Shown: positions 1 to 8,677, numbered from the stretch's first letter. The stretch is DNA of 64,000 bases from Micromonospora sp. C28SCA-DRY-2 (GCF_030519475.1 NZ_JAUMKD010000004.1:1-64000); one strand, 5' to 3'. Made by a program: numbers and translations. The notes: generated by a model not told the origin, from the sequence alone.

Positions 1-47
1 ACCGCTCCCGGCCGCCGCCGGTCCGCCCGGTCGGCTGCGGGGGGGAC

Positions 48-202
48 GGCCGAGGTCGGCGTCGGCGGCCGCCCGGGCCGGAGTGGCGGTCACCGGCCGA
101 GGTCGGCGTCGGCGGCCGCCCGGGCCGGAGTGGCGGTCACCGGCCGAGGTCGGCGTCGGCGGCCGCCCGGGCCGGAGTGGCGGTCACCGGCCGAGGTCGG
201 CG
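48..202. repeat. 47-bp tandem repeat, three copies plus a partial one
   Basis: Three back-to-back copies of a 47-bp unit occupy 48-94, 95-141 and 142-188 and read as identical. A degenerate fourth start runs to about 202. Each unit begins GGCCGAGGTCGGCGTCGG and ends GTGGCGGTCACC. The stop codon of the neighbouring phosphodiesterase gene falls at the end of the third copy and its last codons lie in the partial fourth, so the array looks like an amplification of that gene's 3' end. The period is not a multiple of three. Bases 1-47 carry nothing I recognise. Confidence 0.95.
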
Positions 203-1008
203 GCGGTCGGTGGTGGTCGGCGGCCGAGCCGGGCGAGGGTGTGCGCCGGCCGGTCGGTGATGATCCCGTCCACCCCGGCGGAGAGCACCAGGTCCAGGTC
301 CGCCGGTTCGTTGACGGTCCAGACGTAGACCTGGTTGCCGGCCGCGCGCAGCGCGGGGACCAGCTGCGGGCGGGCCCGCACCAGGCCGATCCCCGGGCCG
401 GCGATCCGGCTGCCGAACGGCAGCCGACCCAGCCGCAGCCAGCGCGGCAGCACCTCCAGCAGCAGCACGGTGGGCAGCGCCGGGGCGAGCTCCCGCATCC
501 GGCGTACGGCCAGCGGGGAGAAGGACATCACGGTCACCCGCACCGGATCGTCCGGTTTCGGCTCGGCGAGCCCGTACCGGCGCAGCACGGCGACCAGCCG
601 GCGCTCGACGTCCCCGCCGTACCGGGACGGGTGTTTGGTCTCCACCAGCAGCCGCACCGGCCGGCCGGCGGCCAGTACGGCGTCGAGCAGCCGCTCCAGG
701 GTGAGCAGCCGGGTGTGCGACTCGTCGAGCACCTCGTCCCCGTCGGCCGGTACGCAGCCGGGGTGCCACGAGCCGAAGTCCAGCGCCTCGAGTTCGGCGA
801 GGGTACGCGCGCTGACCAGACCGCGGCCGTTGCTGGTCCGGTCCAGCCGGCGGTCGTGTACGCAGACCAGGTGCCCGTCCCGGGTCAGCCGGACGTCGCA
901 CTCCAGCCCGTCCGCGCCCTCGTCGAGGGCGCGCAGGTAGGCGGCGAGGGTGTGCTCCGGCAGGTCGTACGAGGCGCCGCGGTGCGCGAAGACCAGGGGT
1001 TCGGCCAT
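184..1008 (-). CDS. glycerophosphodiester phosphodiesterase family protein
   Basis: This is a 274-residue GDPD-family enzyme that would hydrolyse glycerophosphodiesters to glycerol phosphate and an alcohol. The metal and catalytic signature is complete: HRGA near residue 9, an E-x-D pair in LECDVR near residue 36, VHD near residue 50, and the closing GIITDRP near the C-terminus. No signal peptide is visible, so it is probably cytoplasmic. It lies 9 bp downstream of the rhodanese gene on the same strand, so the two are probably cotranscribed. Its last codons and stop are embedded in the 47-bp tandem repeat. The substrate cannot be told from sequence. Confidence 0.93.
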   Translation of the reverse strand: MAEPLVFAHRGASYDLPEHTLAAYLRALDEGADGLECDVRLTRDGHLVCVHDRRLDRTSNGRGLVSARTLAELEALDFGSWHPGCVPADGDEVLDESHTRLLTLERLLDAVLAAGRPVRLLVETKHPSRYGGDVERRLVAVLRRYGLAEPKPDDPVRVTVMSFSPLAVRRMRELAPALPTVLLLEVLPRWLRLGRLPFGSRIAGPGIGLVRARPQLVPALRAAGNQVYVWTVNEPADLDLVLSAGVDGIITDRPAHTLARLGRRPPPTAADLGR

Positions 1009-1017
1009 GCCGTCCGC

Positions 1018-1353
1018 CTAGAGGACCCGCCCCGGCTGCCCGTTGCCGTCGACCACCGGGCGGCCGGCGGCGGCCCACTCGCCCATCCCGCCCGCGACGT
1101 TGCGCACCTGGTCCCAGCCGTTGCGCGTCAGGTACGCGACGACCTGGGCGGAGCGCCCGCCGGAGCGGCAGATGACCGCCACGTCGCGGTCGGTGGGCAC
1201 CTCGGCCAGCCGGGCGGGCAGCTCCATCATCGGCAGGTGGTGGGCGCCGGGGGCGTGGCCGGCGGCCCACTCGTCGTCCTCGCGGACGTCGAGCAGGTAG
1301 GTGTCGTCGGCGATCTCGGGCACGGTCACGGTGGGAACCTGGGGTCCGAACAC
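1018..1353 (-). CDS. rhodanese-like domain protein
   Basis: This is a single rhodanese domain of about 111 residues. The active-site loop CRSGGRS with its nucleophilic cysteine is intact, preceded by the DVRE motif. Such stand-alone domains carry persulfide sulfur for transfer or detoxification. I chose GTG at 1353 because TAGGCT sits 8 nt before it, the leaderless layout repeated across this window. A TTG at 1362 would add three residues. It is the first gene of a probable pair with the phosphodiesterase. The sulfur acceptor is unknown. Confidence 0.88.
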   Translation of the reverse strand: MFGPQVPTVTVPEIADDTYLLDVREDDEWAAGHAPGAHHLPMMELPARLAEVPTDRDVAVICRSGGRSAQVVAYLTRNGWDQVRNVAGGMGEWAAAGRPVVDGNGQPGRVL

Positions 1354-1411
1354 GGGTACCAAGCCTAGATCCTGGCCGGGCCGACCGCCGCAGCCACGGT
1401 CGCCGGTCCGG

Positions 1412-2353
1412 TCACAACCGGGTCACCCAGCGGGGATTGGCCCGGGCCCAGTCGGCCACCCCGGCCCCCCGGACCGCCTCGAAGAGACCGTTGCCCCCGT
1501 TGTCCAGCAGCACGTACGAGACCTGGTCGATGGTCTGCGGGTAGGACGGGACCTGTACCCCGCGCAGCGCGTCGCTGGGCAGGTCGCGCAGCGCGAGCAG
1601 CAGATCCTCCAGCGGCACGCCGTTGGTGTCCACGGTCAGCGAACCGCCGACCGCGCGGATCACCTGGTCGAGCTTGACCGGGTTGGTGCGCAGCCGGTTC
1701 TCGGAGGCGCGTTCCAGCATCGCCCGGAGCAGTTGCTGCTGGTGGGTCTGCCGGTCGTAGTCGCCGCCGGGCAGGTCGTAGCGCTGGCGCACGTAGTCCA
1801 GCGCCTGCGCCCCGTCCATCTGCTGGCAGCCGGGGTGGTAGACCCGGTCGGTGTGGATCGAGCGGACCTCGGTCTGCACGCACATCCGGACACCGCCCAG
1901 CAGGTCGATCACCTTGCGGAGGCCGGAGAAGTCGATCAGCGCCGCGCCGTCGAACCGGATGCCGGTCAGCCGGGCCAGCGTGGCGGAGAGCAGTCGGGCG
2001 CCCCCCTCGCCGCCCCCGCCGTGCTCGTACGCGGCATTGATCTTGTCCGGCCCGCCGCCGAAGCCGTTCGCGCCGGCCGGGATGGCCACCAGCAGGTCGC
2101 GCGGGACCGAGACCAGGTACGCCTCGCGCAGCCCGGCCGGCACGTGCACGATGAGGATGGTGTCGGTGCGCTGGTCCGGGCCGGTGGCGCCGGGGCGCGC
2201 GTCGGAGCCGATGAGCAGGTAGTTCAGCGGCCCGTCGAGGTCGGTCCGGTCCCGCCGGGCGCTCGGGTCGAGCAGTTGCTCGCGGAGCACCGTGCGGTCG
2301 TACCGGTCGGTCAGGGCGCGGACGCCGAACACGGCGACCCCGGCCAGCACCAC
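1412..2353 (-). CDS. LCP (LytR-CpsA-Psr) family protein 1; start unresolved
   Basis: LCP proteins sit in the membrane and transfer lipid-linked glycopolymers to peptidoglycan. Family landmarks are present: LLIGSDARP, RTDTILIVH, the SVPRD loop and KINAAY, whose Asp and Arg residues bind pyrophosphate and metal. From the GTG at 2353 the protein has 313 residues, but this start has no ribosome site and cuts the membrane helix. The frame stays open to a stop at 2492 and encodes a typical basic tail plus the rest of the helix (RWSRVLLGVGLALVVLAG), yet with no ATG, GTG or TTG. A GTG at 2495 lies in the adjacent frame, and G-runs near 2460-2475 could hide a 1-bp frameshift. It is the most downstream of three LCP paralogues. 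Confidence 0.85.
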   Translation of the reverse strand: MVLAGVAVFGVRALTDRYDRTVLREQLLDPSARRDRTDLDGPLNYLLIGSDARPGATGPDQRTDTILIVHVPAGLREAYLVSVPRDLLVAIPAGANGFGGGPDKINAAYEHGGGGEGGARLLSATLARLTGIRFDGAALIDFSGLRKVIDLLGGVRMCVQTEVRSIHTDRVYHPGCQQMDGAQALDYVRQRYDLPGGDYDRQTHQQQLLRAMLERASENRLRTNPVKLDQVIRAVGGSLTVDTNGVPLEDLLLALRDLPSDALRGVQVPSYPQTIDQVSYVLLDNGGNGLFEAVRGAGVADWARANPRWVTRL

Positions 2354-2589
2354 CAGCGCCAGGCCGACGCCGAGCAGGACGCGGGACCAGCGCGGCGGCG
2401 CGGACCGGCTGCCCGCCCGGATCCGCTTCCGACCGTCCCGCCCCGACCTGGACGTGGCGCCCCCTCCCCGCCGCCCGTACGTGAAACCTGCTCACGTCAG
2501 GCTACGGTCGGGATGGCCCGGCCAGGCCCGGTTCGCCGAGATCCGCCCGGTCGCCCGGCCCTCGCCGGTCGCCGTCGGACCCACCGCCG

Positions 2590-3798
2590 CTACTTGCGGT
2601 TGGAGATCACTCCGGGGTTGGCGAAGACGAATTCGGCCAGCTTGTCCTCCTTGACCGCCCGGAACATGGCAAGGGTCTCCTCGCTGAGGGTCTCCTTGCC
2701 CGCGCCGTCGCCGTGGAAGGTGCCGCCGTTGGTCTTCAACATGGTCAACTCGTTGGCGGTGACCCCGCGCATGGTGAAGACGAAGTCGGCGACCGGCACC
2801 CCGCCGGTGTCCAGGATGAAGGCCTTGCCCGCCGCCTTGATCAGCTGGTTCAGCTTGACCGGGTTGGTCAGCGTGCCGTTGTCGCTGGCCTTGCGGGCCA
2901 TCGCCTTGATCAGCTGCTGCTGGTTCGCCTGCCGGTCGTAGTCGCCGTTCTTGAGGCTCTTGCGCTGCCGGGAGTAGTCCAGCGCCGCCCAGCCCTCCAT
3001 CTCCCGGCAGCCCTTCTTGTGCACCACCGGGGTCATCGGCTTGCCGGTCTTCTTGGCGTCCGCGTTCCACATCGGCTTGCCGTCGACGTACGACATGTGG
3101 ATCGAGGCGACCTCCTGCTTGACGCAGATCCGCACCGACCCGAGGGCCTCGATCACGTTCTTGAAGCCGCCGAAGTTGATGATCGCGGCGCCGTCGAAGC
3201 TGATCCCGGTCATCTTCTTGATGGTCTGCGCCATCAGCTGGGCGCCGCCCTCCCAGCCGCCGCCGTTGCGGGCGCCGGCCTGGAACGCCGCGTTGATCTT
3301 GTCGACCCCGCCGGCGTAGCCACTCTTCTTGAAGGCCGGGATGTGCGCCTCGGTGTCCCGGGGAATCGAGATCAGGTACGCCTGGTCGTGGGTCGCCGGG
3401 ATGTGCAGCACGATGATGCTGTCCGCGCGGACGTCGTCGGCGGCCCAGCGCTCCCGGGCGTCCACGCCCAGCAGCAGCATGTCGATCGGGCCGTCCAGGT
3501 TCGCGCCGCCCTCCGCGTCGGTCTTGCCGGCGTCACCGAGCAGGTTGCGCTGGGCGATGTTGCCGGTCGCCTGGCTGATCAGGGCCTTGCTGCCGACGAT
3601 GGCGACACCGCTGGTCATCATCAGCACCGCGCCGAAGACGACGGTGAGCCGGGCCCAGAGCGGGTCCTTGCGGCGCTTCCGCTTCTTCGCCGGGCCGCCG
3701 CCGCCCTTGCCGGGTGGTGCCGCGACGGCGGAGGACACCCGCACGGCGGCGCGGGGTGGCTCCAGCGACGAGGGGCGTCGGCTGGTCTGAACCGGCAT
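2590..3798 (-). CDS. LCP (LytR-CpsA-Psr) family protein 2
   Basis: This is a 402-residue LCP ligase with a cytoplasmic N-terminus rich in Lys/Arg (GPAKKRKRRKD near residues 40-50), one membrane helix (LTVVFGAVLMMTSGVAIVGS) and an extracytoplasmic catalytic domain. Motifs include LLLGVDARE, RADSIIVLHI, SIPRD and KINAAF. The ATG at 3798 has GGAG about 7 nt upstream. A possible -10 box (TACAGT) lies at 3834-3839, so this copy may have its own promoter apart from LCP3, from which it is separated by two hairpins. It is a clear paralogue of its two neighbours; the polymer it attaches is unknown. Confidence 0.93.
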   Translation of the reverse strand: MPVQTSRRPSSLEPPRAAVRVSSAVAAPPGKGGGGPAKKRKRRKDPLWARLTVVFGAVLMMTSGVAIVGSKALISQATGNIAQRNLLGDAGKTDAEGGANLDGPIDMLLLGVDARERWAADDVRADSIIVLHIPATHDQAYLISIPRDTEAHIPAFKKSGYAGGVDKINAAFQAGARNGGGWEGGAQLMAQTIKKMTGISFDGAAIINFGGFKNVIEALGSVRICVKQEVASIHMSYVDGKPMWNADAKKTGKPMTPVVHKKGCREMEGWAALDYSRQRKSLKNGDYDRQANQQQLIKAMARKASDNGTLTNPVKLNQLIKAAGKAFILDTGGVPVADFVFTMRGVTANELTMLKTNGGTFHGDGAGKETLSEETLAMFRAVKEDKLAEFVFANPGVISNRK

Positions 3799-3956
3799 GC
3801 GTGCTCCAGCTCGCGTGATCAGGGGGCGGGACCACTGTACGTACGCTTTCCCGTCCTGGCGAGTTCGTCCCACGGCAAATTTCCGTTGCCCTGTAGGCCA
3901 TCCAGGCGATCTGACCGAACGGACAGATCAATGCGACCGGTCGGCGGTTGGCCTCC

Positions 3957-4004
3957 CGGCGGCCGGAATCCGGCCGCCGACCGACGTCGACGACCGTCGA
4001 CGTC
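3957..4004 (-). terminator. two stacked hairpins after LCP3
   Basis: Two perfect inverted repeats follow the third LCP gene. One has 10-bp arms (CGGCGGCCGG / CCGGCCGCCG, 3-nt loop, 3957-3979). The other has 9-bp arms (GACGTCGAC / GTCGACGTC, 4-nt loop, 3983-4004). There is no T-tract, as is usual for terminators in GC-rich actinomycetes. Confidence 0.6.
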
Positions 4005-4046
4005 CGACCCGACGCGGTGGCGCCGGGCCGGTCGATCCGTGGCGGG

Positions 4047-5291
4047 TCAGCCGCCGTCGCCCGCGGCCGGCTTCTGGTTGGCCTTCACCCAGTCGCCCAT
4101 CGTGTCGCCGGCCATCGCCCGGTACATGGCGAGGGCCTTCTCCCGGTCGGAGACCACCACCGACTCCCCGTTGATCGTCTGGCTGCCCACGTGCGGGCTG
4201 GTGACGAAGGTGAGGTTCTCGCCGCGCAGGTTACGGAACTGCACCGCCATGTCCATCAACGAGAAGCCCTGGTCGACGGTGACCGCGTCGGTCACCGACT
4301 GGAGGAAGTCGTGCAGCTTCTTGGGATTGGTCAGCGTGCCCGTGCTCGCCGCCTTGTCCATCAGCGCGCGGAGGAACTCCTGCTGGTGCCGCATCCGGGC
4401 GAAGTCGCCGTCCGGGAACTGCTTGCGCTGCCGGATCCAGTCCAGCGCCTCGGCGCCGTCCATGTGGTTGACGCCCTTGGTGAACGTCCGGTACGGCTTG
4501 TGGATCGAGGTGATGGTCCGCTCCACCTTCAGGTCGACCCCGCCGAGCGCGTCGGTGACCTGCTTGAAGCCGGCGAAGTCGATCGCCATCACGTGGTCCA
4601 GCCGGACGTCGGTGAAGCACTCCACGGTCCGTACCGCGAGCGGCAGGCCGCCGAACGCGAACGCCGCGTTGATCTTTCCGCGCTGGCCGGAGCCGCACTC
4701 GGCGTTGGCGCTCTCCGGGATCGGCACGTACAGGTCGCGCGGGATGGAGACCAGGTAGGCCTGCTTGTGGTCGGAGGGGATGTGCATCACGATGATCGTG
4801 TCCGCCCGCCACTTGCTGCTCTGGTCGACCGGGGCGTCCGGGTCCCGGGAGTCGCTGCCGACCAGCAGGATGTTCAGCGCCCCCTCGACCGGCTTGGCCG
4901 GCCGACCACCGGTGATCTCCGAGAACGGGTCGGTGCGGGCCAGGTCGTTGTTCAGGTTGCGGGCGTAGAACCAGGCACCCACGCCGCCGAGCAGCGCGAG
5001 CACCAGCACGGCCACGCCGGCCACCATGGCGATCCGTCCCCAGCGCGGGCGCGGACCCCGCCGCTCCGGCCGGCCGGGGCGGCCCGGGCCACCGGGGCCG
5101 TCCGGGCCGATCGGGCCACCCGGGCCGCCGGGCCCGCCGGCCTGCGGCTGCTCGTCCGGCGCCGGGTACCAGCGCGCCTCACCCGGGCGGGCGCGTCCGG
5201 TGGCGCTCCGGCCGGAGCCGGGCACCGACGCGCGCCCGGCGCTGCGGTGCAGGTACGGGAGCGGAAGGCCGGCTGGCGTGGTCGCTGACAT
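4047..5291 (-). CDS. LCP family protein 3 with Gly-Pro-rich cytoplasmic tail
   Basis: This is a 414-residue LCP ligase. Residues about 45-80 form a Gly-Pro stretch of collagen-like triplets (GGPGGPGGPIGPDGPGGPG). A membrane helix follows (IAMVAGVAVLVLALLGGVGAW near residue 90), then the catalytic domain with LLVGSDSRD, RADTIIVMHI, SIPRDLYV and KINAAF. Three cysteines occur in the domain (ECGSGQ, VECF). The ATG at 5291 is preceded 7 nt upstream by TACCCT (5299-5304), so its mRNA is probably leaderless. It heads the LCP triplet and is divergent in sequence from the other two. Confidence 0.93.
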   Translation of the reverse strand: MSATTPAGLPLPYLHRSAGRASVPGSGRSATGRARPGEARWYPAPDEQPQAGGPGGPGGPIGPDGPGGPGRPGRPERRGPRPRWGRIAMVAGVAVLVLALLGGVGAWFYARNLNNDLARTDPFSEITGGRPAKPVEGALNILLVGSDSRDPDAPVDQSSKWRADTIIVMHIPSDHKQAYLVSIPRDLYVPIPESANAECGSGQRGKINAAFAFGGLPLAVRTVECFTDVRLDHVMAIDFAGFKQVTDALGGVDLKVERTITSIHKPYRTFTKGVNHMDGAEALDWIRQRKQFPDGDFARMRHQQEFLRALMDKAASTGTLTNPKKLHDFLQSVTDAVTVDQGFSLMDMAVQFRNLRGENLTFVTSPHVGSQTINGESVVVSDREKALAMYRAMAGDTMGDWVKANQKPAAGDGG

Positions 5292-5358
5292 GTAACTCAG
5301 GGTACGTAGCCCGAGCGAGTACCGCCCTGATCCGCGGGCCGGTGTGGCGTCGGCGCGG

Positions 5359-6336
5359 TTACCCTAGCCGCTCGCGGAAGTACTCGATCGTGCGTCGCAG
5401 GCCCTCTTCGGGCGCCACGGTCGGCTCGTATCCCAGCAGTTCGCGGGCCAGCGTCAGGTCGGGCCGGCGCATCTCCGGGTCGTCGGCCGCCCGGGTGACG
5501 TACGTCACCTCGGAGCTGCTGCCGGAGAGTGACACGATCGTCTCGGCCAGTTGCCGCATGCTCATCTCGTGCTCGGTGCCGCAGTTGATCGGCCCGGTCT
5601 CGGTCGAGTCGAGCAGCAGCAGGATGCCCCGGACGAGATCCTCGACGTAGCAGATCGAGCGGGTCTGGTTGCCGGTGCCGTGCACGGTGATCGGCTCGCC
5701 GCGCAGCGCCTGGGAGATGAAGGTGGGGATGGCCCGCCCGTCGTCCGGCCGCATCCGCGGGCCGTACGTGTTGAAGATCCGGACGATCGCGGCGTCCAGT
5801 CCCCGACTGCGGTGGTAGGCCATGGTGGCCGCCTCGGAGAAGCGCTTCGCCTCGTCGTAGACGCTGCGGATGCCGATCGGGTTGACGTTGCCCCAGTACG
5901 TCTCCCGCTGCGGGTGCTCCTTCGGGTCGCCGTACGCCTCGGAGGTGGAGGCCATCAGGAACCGGGCGCCGTCGGCGACCGCGCGGTCCAGCAGGTGCAG
6001 GGTGGCCACCGAGCCGACCCGCAGGATCTCCACCGGCAGCTTCTCGAAGTCCGTCGGGCTGGCCGGCGAGGCCATGTGCAGGATCGCGTCGAACCGCTCG
6101 GCCACCGCCGGGTGGTGGTTCGGCAGGCCGTCGGAGATGTCCGCCTCGACCAGGGTGAAGGTCGGTTCGTCCAGCAGGTGGGCGACGTTCTCCTTCGACC
6201 CGGTGACGAAGTTGTCCAGCGCGACCACCGTGCAGCCCCGGGAGATCAGCACGTCCACCAGGTGTGACGGGACGAAACCGGCGCCGCCGGTGACGAGGAT
6301 GCGGTGACCCGGTCCGAAGCGCGCTGCAACCTTCAT
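5359..6336 (-). CDS. NAD-dependent sugar epimerase/dehydratase, UDP-glucuronate decarboxylase-like
   Basis: This is a 325-residue extended short-chain dehydrogenase with an N-terminal Rossmann motif (VTGGAGFVPSHL) and the catalytic Tyr-x3-Lys as YDEAKR, preceded by STSEAYG. VRIFNTYGPRM and the overall pattern match UDP-glucuronate decarboxylase and dTDP-glucose dehydratase relatives, enzymes that supply nucleotide sugars for cell-wall glycans. The third position of GxxGxxG is Pro rather than Gly. I chose ATG 6336 because TAGGCT lies exactly 7 nt upstream (6344-6349); a GTG at 6354 is possible. The neighbouring LCP genes fit a role in cell-wall polymer supply. The exact substrate is not certain. 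Confidence 0.85.
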   Translation of the reverse strand: MKVAARFGPGHRILVTGGAGFVPSHLVDVLISRGCTVVALDNFVTGSKENVAHLLDEPTFTLVEADISDGLPNHHPAVAERFDAILHMASPASPTDFEKLPVEILRVGSVATLHLLDRAVADGARFLMASTSEAYGDPKEHPQRETYWGNVNPIGIRSVYDEAKRFSEAATMAYHRSRGLDAAIVRIFNTYGPRMRPDDGRAIPTFISQALRGEPITVHGTGNQTRSICYVEDLVRGILLLLDSTETGPINCGTEHEMSMRQLAETIVSLSGSSSEVTYVTRAADDPEMRRPDLTLARELLGYEPTVAPEEGLRRTIEYFRERLG

Positions 6337-6393
6337 GGTGGTCAGCCTACTCACCGGGCCGGTCCGGCACCCGGGGCCCGCGCCGCCGCGCGA

Positions 6394-6425
6394 AGGGGCC
6401 CCCGGTCGGTCGACCGGGGGCCCCT
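6394..6425 (-). terminator. perfect 14-bp hairpin after the symporter gene
   Basis: The arms AGGGGCCCCCGGTC and GACCGGGGGCCCCT pair perfectly around a 4-nt loop. The hairpin lies 14 bp past the stop of the symporter gene and before the epimerase promoter, so it should end symporter transcription. Confidence 0.8.
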
Positions 6426-6438
6426 GGCGCGGGCCGGC

Positions 6439-8112
6439 TCAGTGCGCGCCGGCTCCGGTGAGGGAGCGGACCTCCAGTTCGGCGTACTTCGCGTCGTCGC
6501 GTTCCTTGGAGATGACGGTGCCGATCCACCCGCACAGGAAGCCGAACGGGATGGACAGGATGCCCGGGTTGGACAGCGGGAACCACTGCCAGTCGTGGTC
6601 CGGGAACATCGACGTCGCGGCCCCGGAGACCACCGGCGAGAAGAACACCAGCAGCACGGCCGAGAGCAGGCCGCCGTAGATCGCCCAGACCGCGCCCGAG
6701 GTGTTGAACCGCTTCCAGAACAGGCTGTAGAGGATGGCCGGCAGGTTGCCGGAGGCGGCCACCGCGAACGCCAGCGCCACCAGGAACGCCACGTTCAGGT
6801 TCTGCGCGAAGATGGACAGCACGATCGAGATCGCGCCGATCACCAGCGCGGAGATCCGGGCCACCGCGACCTCCTGCCGCTCCGAGGCCTGGCCGTTCTT
6901 CATGACGTTGGCGTAGAAGTCGTGCGCGAGGCTCGACGACGAGGCCAGCGTCAGTCCGGCGACCACGGCCAGGATGGTGGCGAAGGCGACCGCCGCGATC
7001 ACCGCCAGCAGCGTCGCCCCGCCCAGGTCGCCGCCGAGGAAGTCCACGCCGAGCGCCTCGGCCAGCTGGGGCGCCGCGGTGTTGCCGGCCCGGTCCTGGG
7101 CGGTGATCGCCTCGCCGCCCACCAGGGCCGCCGCGCCGAAGCCGAGGGCCAGGGTGAGCAGGTAGAAGGTGCCGATGATGCCGATCGCCCAGAGCACGCT
7201 CTTGCGGGCCGCCTTCGCGGTCGGCACCGTGTAGAAGCGGATCAGGATGTGCGGCAGGCCGGCGGTGCCGAGCACCAGGGCGATGCCGAGCGAGAGCAGG
7301 TCCATCTTGTTGTAGAAGGTCTGCGTGGCGTTGCCGGCCACCTCGACCCCGTAGCGCAGCCCCGGCTCCAGGAACGCGCTGCCCTTGCCCGACGACGACG
7401 CGGCGTCGCCGAGCAGCGAGGAGAGGTTGAACTTGTACTTGGCCAGCACCAGCAGCGTCATGATGATCGCGCCGCCCATCAGCAGGAACGCCTTGACGAT
7501 CTGCACGTAGGTGGTGCCCTTCATGCCACCCACCGTGACGTAGATGATCATCAGGGCGCCGACCAGGATGATCGTGGCGATCTTGGCGGCGTCCGCGTCC
7601 ATGCCGAGGAAGGTCGTCCCGGGCTTGATGCCGAGCAGCAGCGCCACCAGCGCGCCGGCGCCCACCATCTGGGCCAGCAGGTAGAAGATCGACACGGTGA
7701 TGGTGGAGACCGCCGCGGCGGTCCGCACCGGGCGCTGGCGCATCCGGAAGGCCAGCACGTCGGCCATCGTGTACCGGCCCGAGTTGCGCAGCAGCTCGGC
7801 GACCAGCAGCAGCGCCACCAGCCAGGCGACCAGGAAGCCGATCGAGTAGAGGAAGCCGTCGTAGCCGTAGAGGGCGATCAGGCCGGCGATACCGAGGAAC
7901 GAGGCCGCCGACATGTAGTCGCCGCCGATCGCCATGCCGTTCTGGAAGCCGGAGAAGGACCGGCCGCCGGCGTAGAAGTCGGTGGCGGTCTTGGTCTGCC
8001 GGCTGGCCCAGATGGTGATGGCCAGCGTCACCGCCACGAAGACCAGGAAGAGGGTGATGGTCAGGTTGCGGGCGGTGGTGTCGCCCGCCTCAGCCGCGAG
8101 GACCGTGTTCAT
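6439..8112 (-). CDS. actP: sodium/solute symporter (cation acetate symporter-like)
   Basis: This is a 557-residue SLC5-type transporter with about 13 hydrophobic helices. Family landmarks include FYAGGRSFSGFQNGMAIGGD near residue 47 and GLPHILIRFYTVPTAKAARKS near the middle, matching ActP/MctC acetate and short monocarboxylate permeases. It sits in the membrane and would import acetate or pyruvate with sodium or protons. Its first 23 bp overlap the end of the DUF485 gene, the usual actP-yjcH pairing, so the two are translationally coupled. A perfect hairpin follows. A second, more divergent symporter lies at 13.8-15.5 kb. Confidence 0.9.
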   Translation of the reverse strand: MNTVLAAEAGDTTARNLTITLFLVFVAVTLAITIWASRQTKTATDFYAGGRSFSGFQNGMAIGGDYMSAASFLGIAGLIALYGYDGFLYSIGFLVAWLVALLLVAELLRNSGRYTMADVLAFRMRQRPVRTAAAVSTITVSIFYLLAQMVGAGALVALLLGIKPGTTFLGMDADAAKIATIILVGALMIIYVTVGGMKGTTYVQIVKAFLLMGGAIIMTLLVLAKYKFNLSSLLGDAASSSGKGSAFLEPGLRYGVEVAGNATQTFYNKMDLLSLGIALVLGTAGLPHILIRFYTVPTAKAARKSVLWAIGIIGTFYLLTLALGFGAAALVGGEAITAQDRAGNTAAPQLAEALGVDFLGGDLGGATLLAVIAAVAFATILAVVAGLTLASSSSLAHDFYANVMKNGQASERQEVAVARISALVIGAISIVLSIFAQNLNVAFLVALAFAVAASGNLPAILYSLFWKRFNTSGAVWAIYGGLLSAVLLVFFSPVVSGAATSMFPDHDWQWFPLSNPGILSIPFGFLCGWIGTVISKERDDAKYAELEVRSLTGAGAH

Positions 8113-8455
8113 GGGTCACCTCCCCGATCTCGGCGCGGATCCGGTCGGCGACCGGGTCGATCTTCCGGTCGGCGTGCCGGGAGTAGAGCCAGGCGATGAG
8201 GAAGGTGGAGACGAACTGGAGCAGGCCGAAGACGAGGGCGACGTTGATGTTGCCGAAGAGCTTCGTGCCCATGAACCCCCGCGCGTACGCGGACAGGATC
8301 ACGTAGAGCGCGTACCACAGGAAGAACGCGACGGTCATCGGGAAGACGAAGCCGCGCAGCGCGCGGCGCAACCCGGCGAACTCGTCCGACCGCTGTACGG
8401 CGAGATACCGGTCCGGCGTGGACGCGTCGGCCGGCGCGGGTGTGTCCGTGGACAT
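8090..8455 (-). CDS. DUF485 membrane protein, symporter partner
   Basis: This 121-residue protein has two membrane helices (GFVFPMTVAFFLWYALYVIL and NVALVFGLLQFVSTFLIAWLY) joined by a short loop, the DUF485 (YjcH) layout. Members are encoded directly before ActP-type symporters, as here with a 23-bp overlap. It is presumably an accessory subunit in the inner membrane; its molecular role is not known. The ATG is at 8455. It is likely the first gene of the transporter operon. Confidence 0.9.
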   Translation of the reverse strand: MSTDTPAPADASTPDRYLAVQRSDEFAGLRRALRGFVFPMTVAFFLWYALYVILSAYARGFMGTKLFGNINVALVFGLLQFVSTFLIAWLYSRHADRKIDPVADRIRAEIGEVTHEHGPRG

Positions 8456-8677
8456 CTGTGGATCACCACCTTCACAGGCATCGGGGATTTCCGCGCACGG
8501 TAGGAAGCGCGCTCCCCGCCGGGGAAGGCCGAGATCGACGCCGGTCGCCGGGTGCGCCGAACGGCACGGTGGCTGCGCCGAGTGACCCAGCTCACTCCGA
8601 CGAGCGGTCGCCGGACGGCAGCCCGGGCCGTCGACCGGGTCGTTCGGGCCGGCTCGGTCGGCTCGGTCCGGCGCTGG

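Noticed and set aside
48-202. CRISPR array
   Set aside because: The copies are contiguous with no spacers and there are no cas genes nearby. It is a simple tandem repeat.
2713-4758. Long open frame of about 680 codons on the plus strand across the LCP genes
   Set aside because: It is the antisense shadow of LCP2 and LCP3. Its product is Val/Arg/Asp-rich without any domain, as expected for GC-rich complementary frames.
5080-5170. Collagen-like host-interaction domain in LCP3
   Set aside because: The Gly-Pro stretch lies before the membrane helix on the cytoplasmic side and is short, so it is more likely a flexible linker.
6304-8199. Plus-strand open frame of about 630 codons over the symporter gene
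   Set aside because: Its product is low-complexity Gly/His/Arg/Gln; the minus strand encodes a clear SLC5 transporter there.
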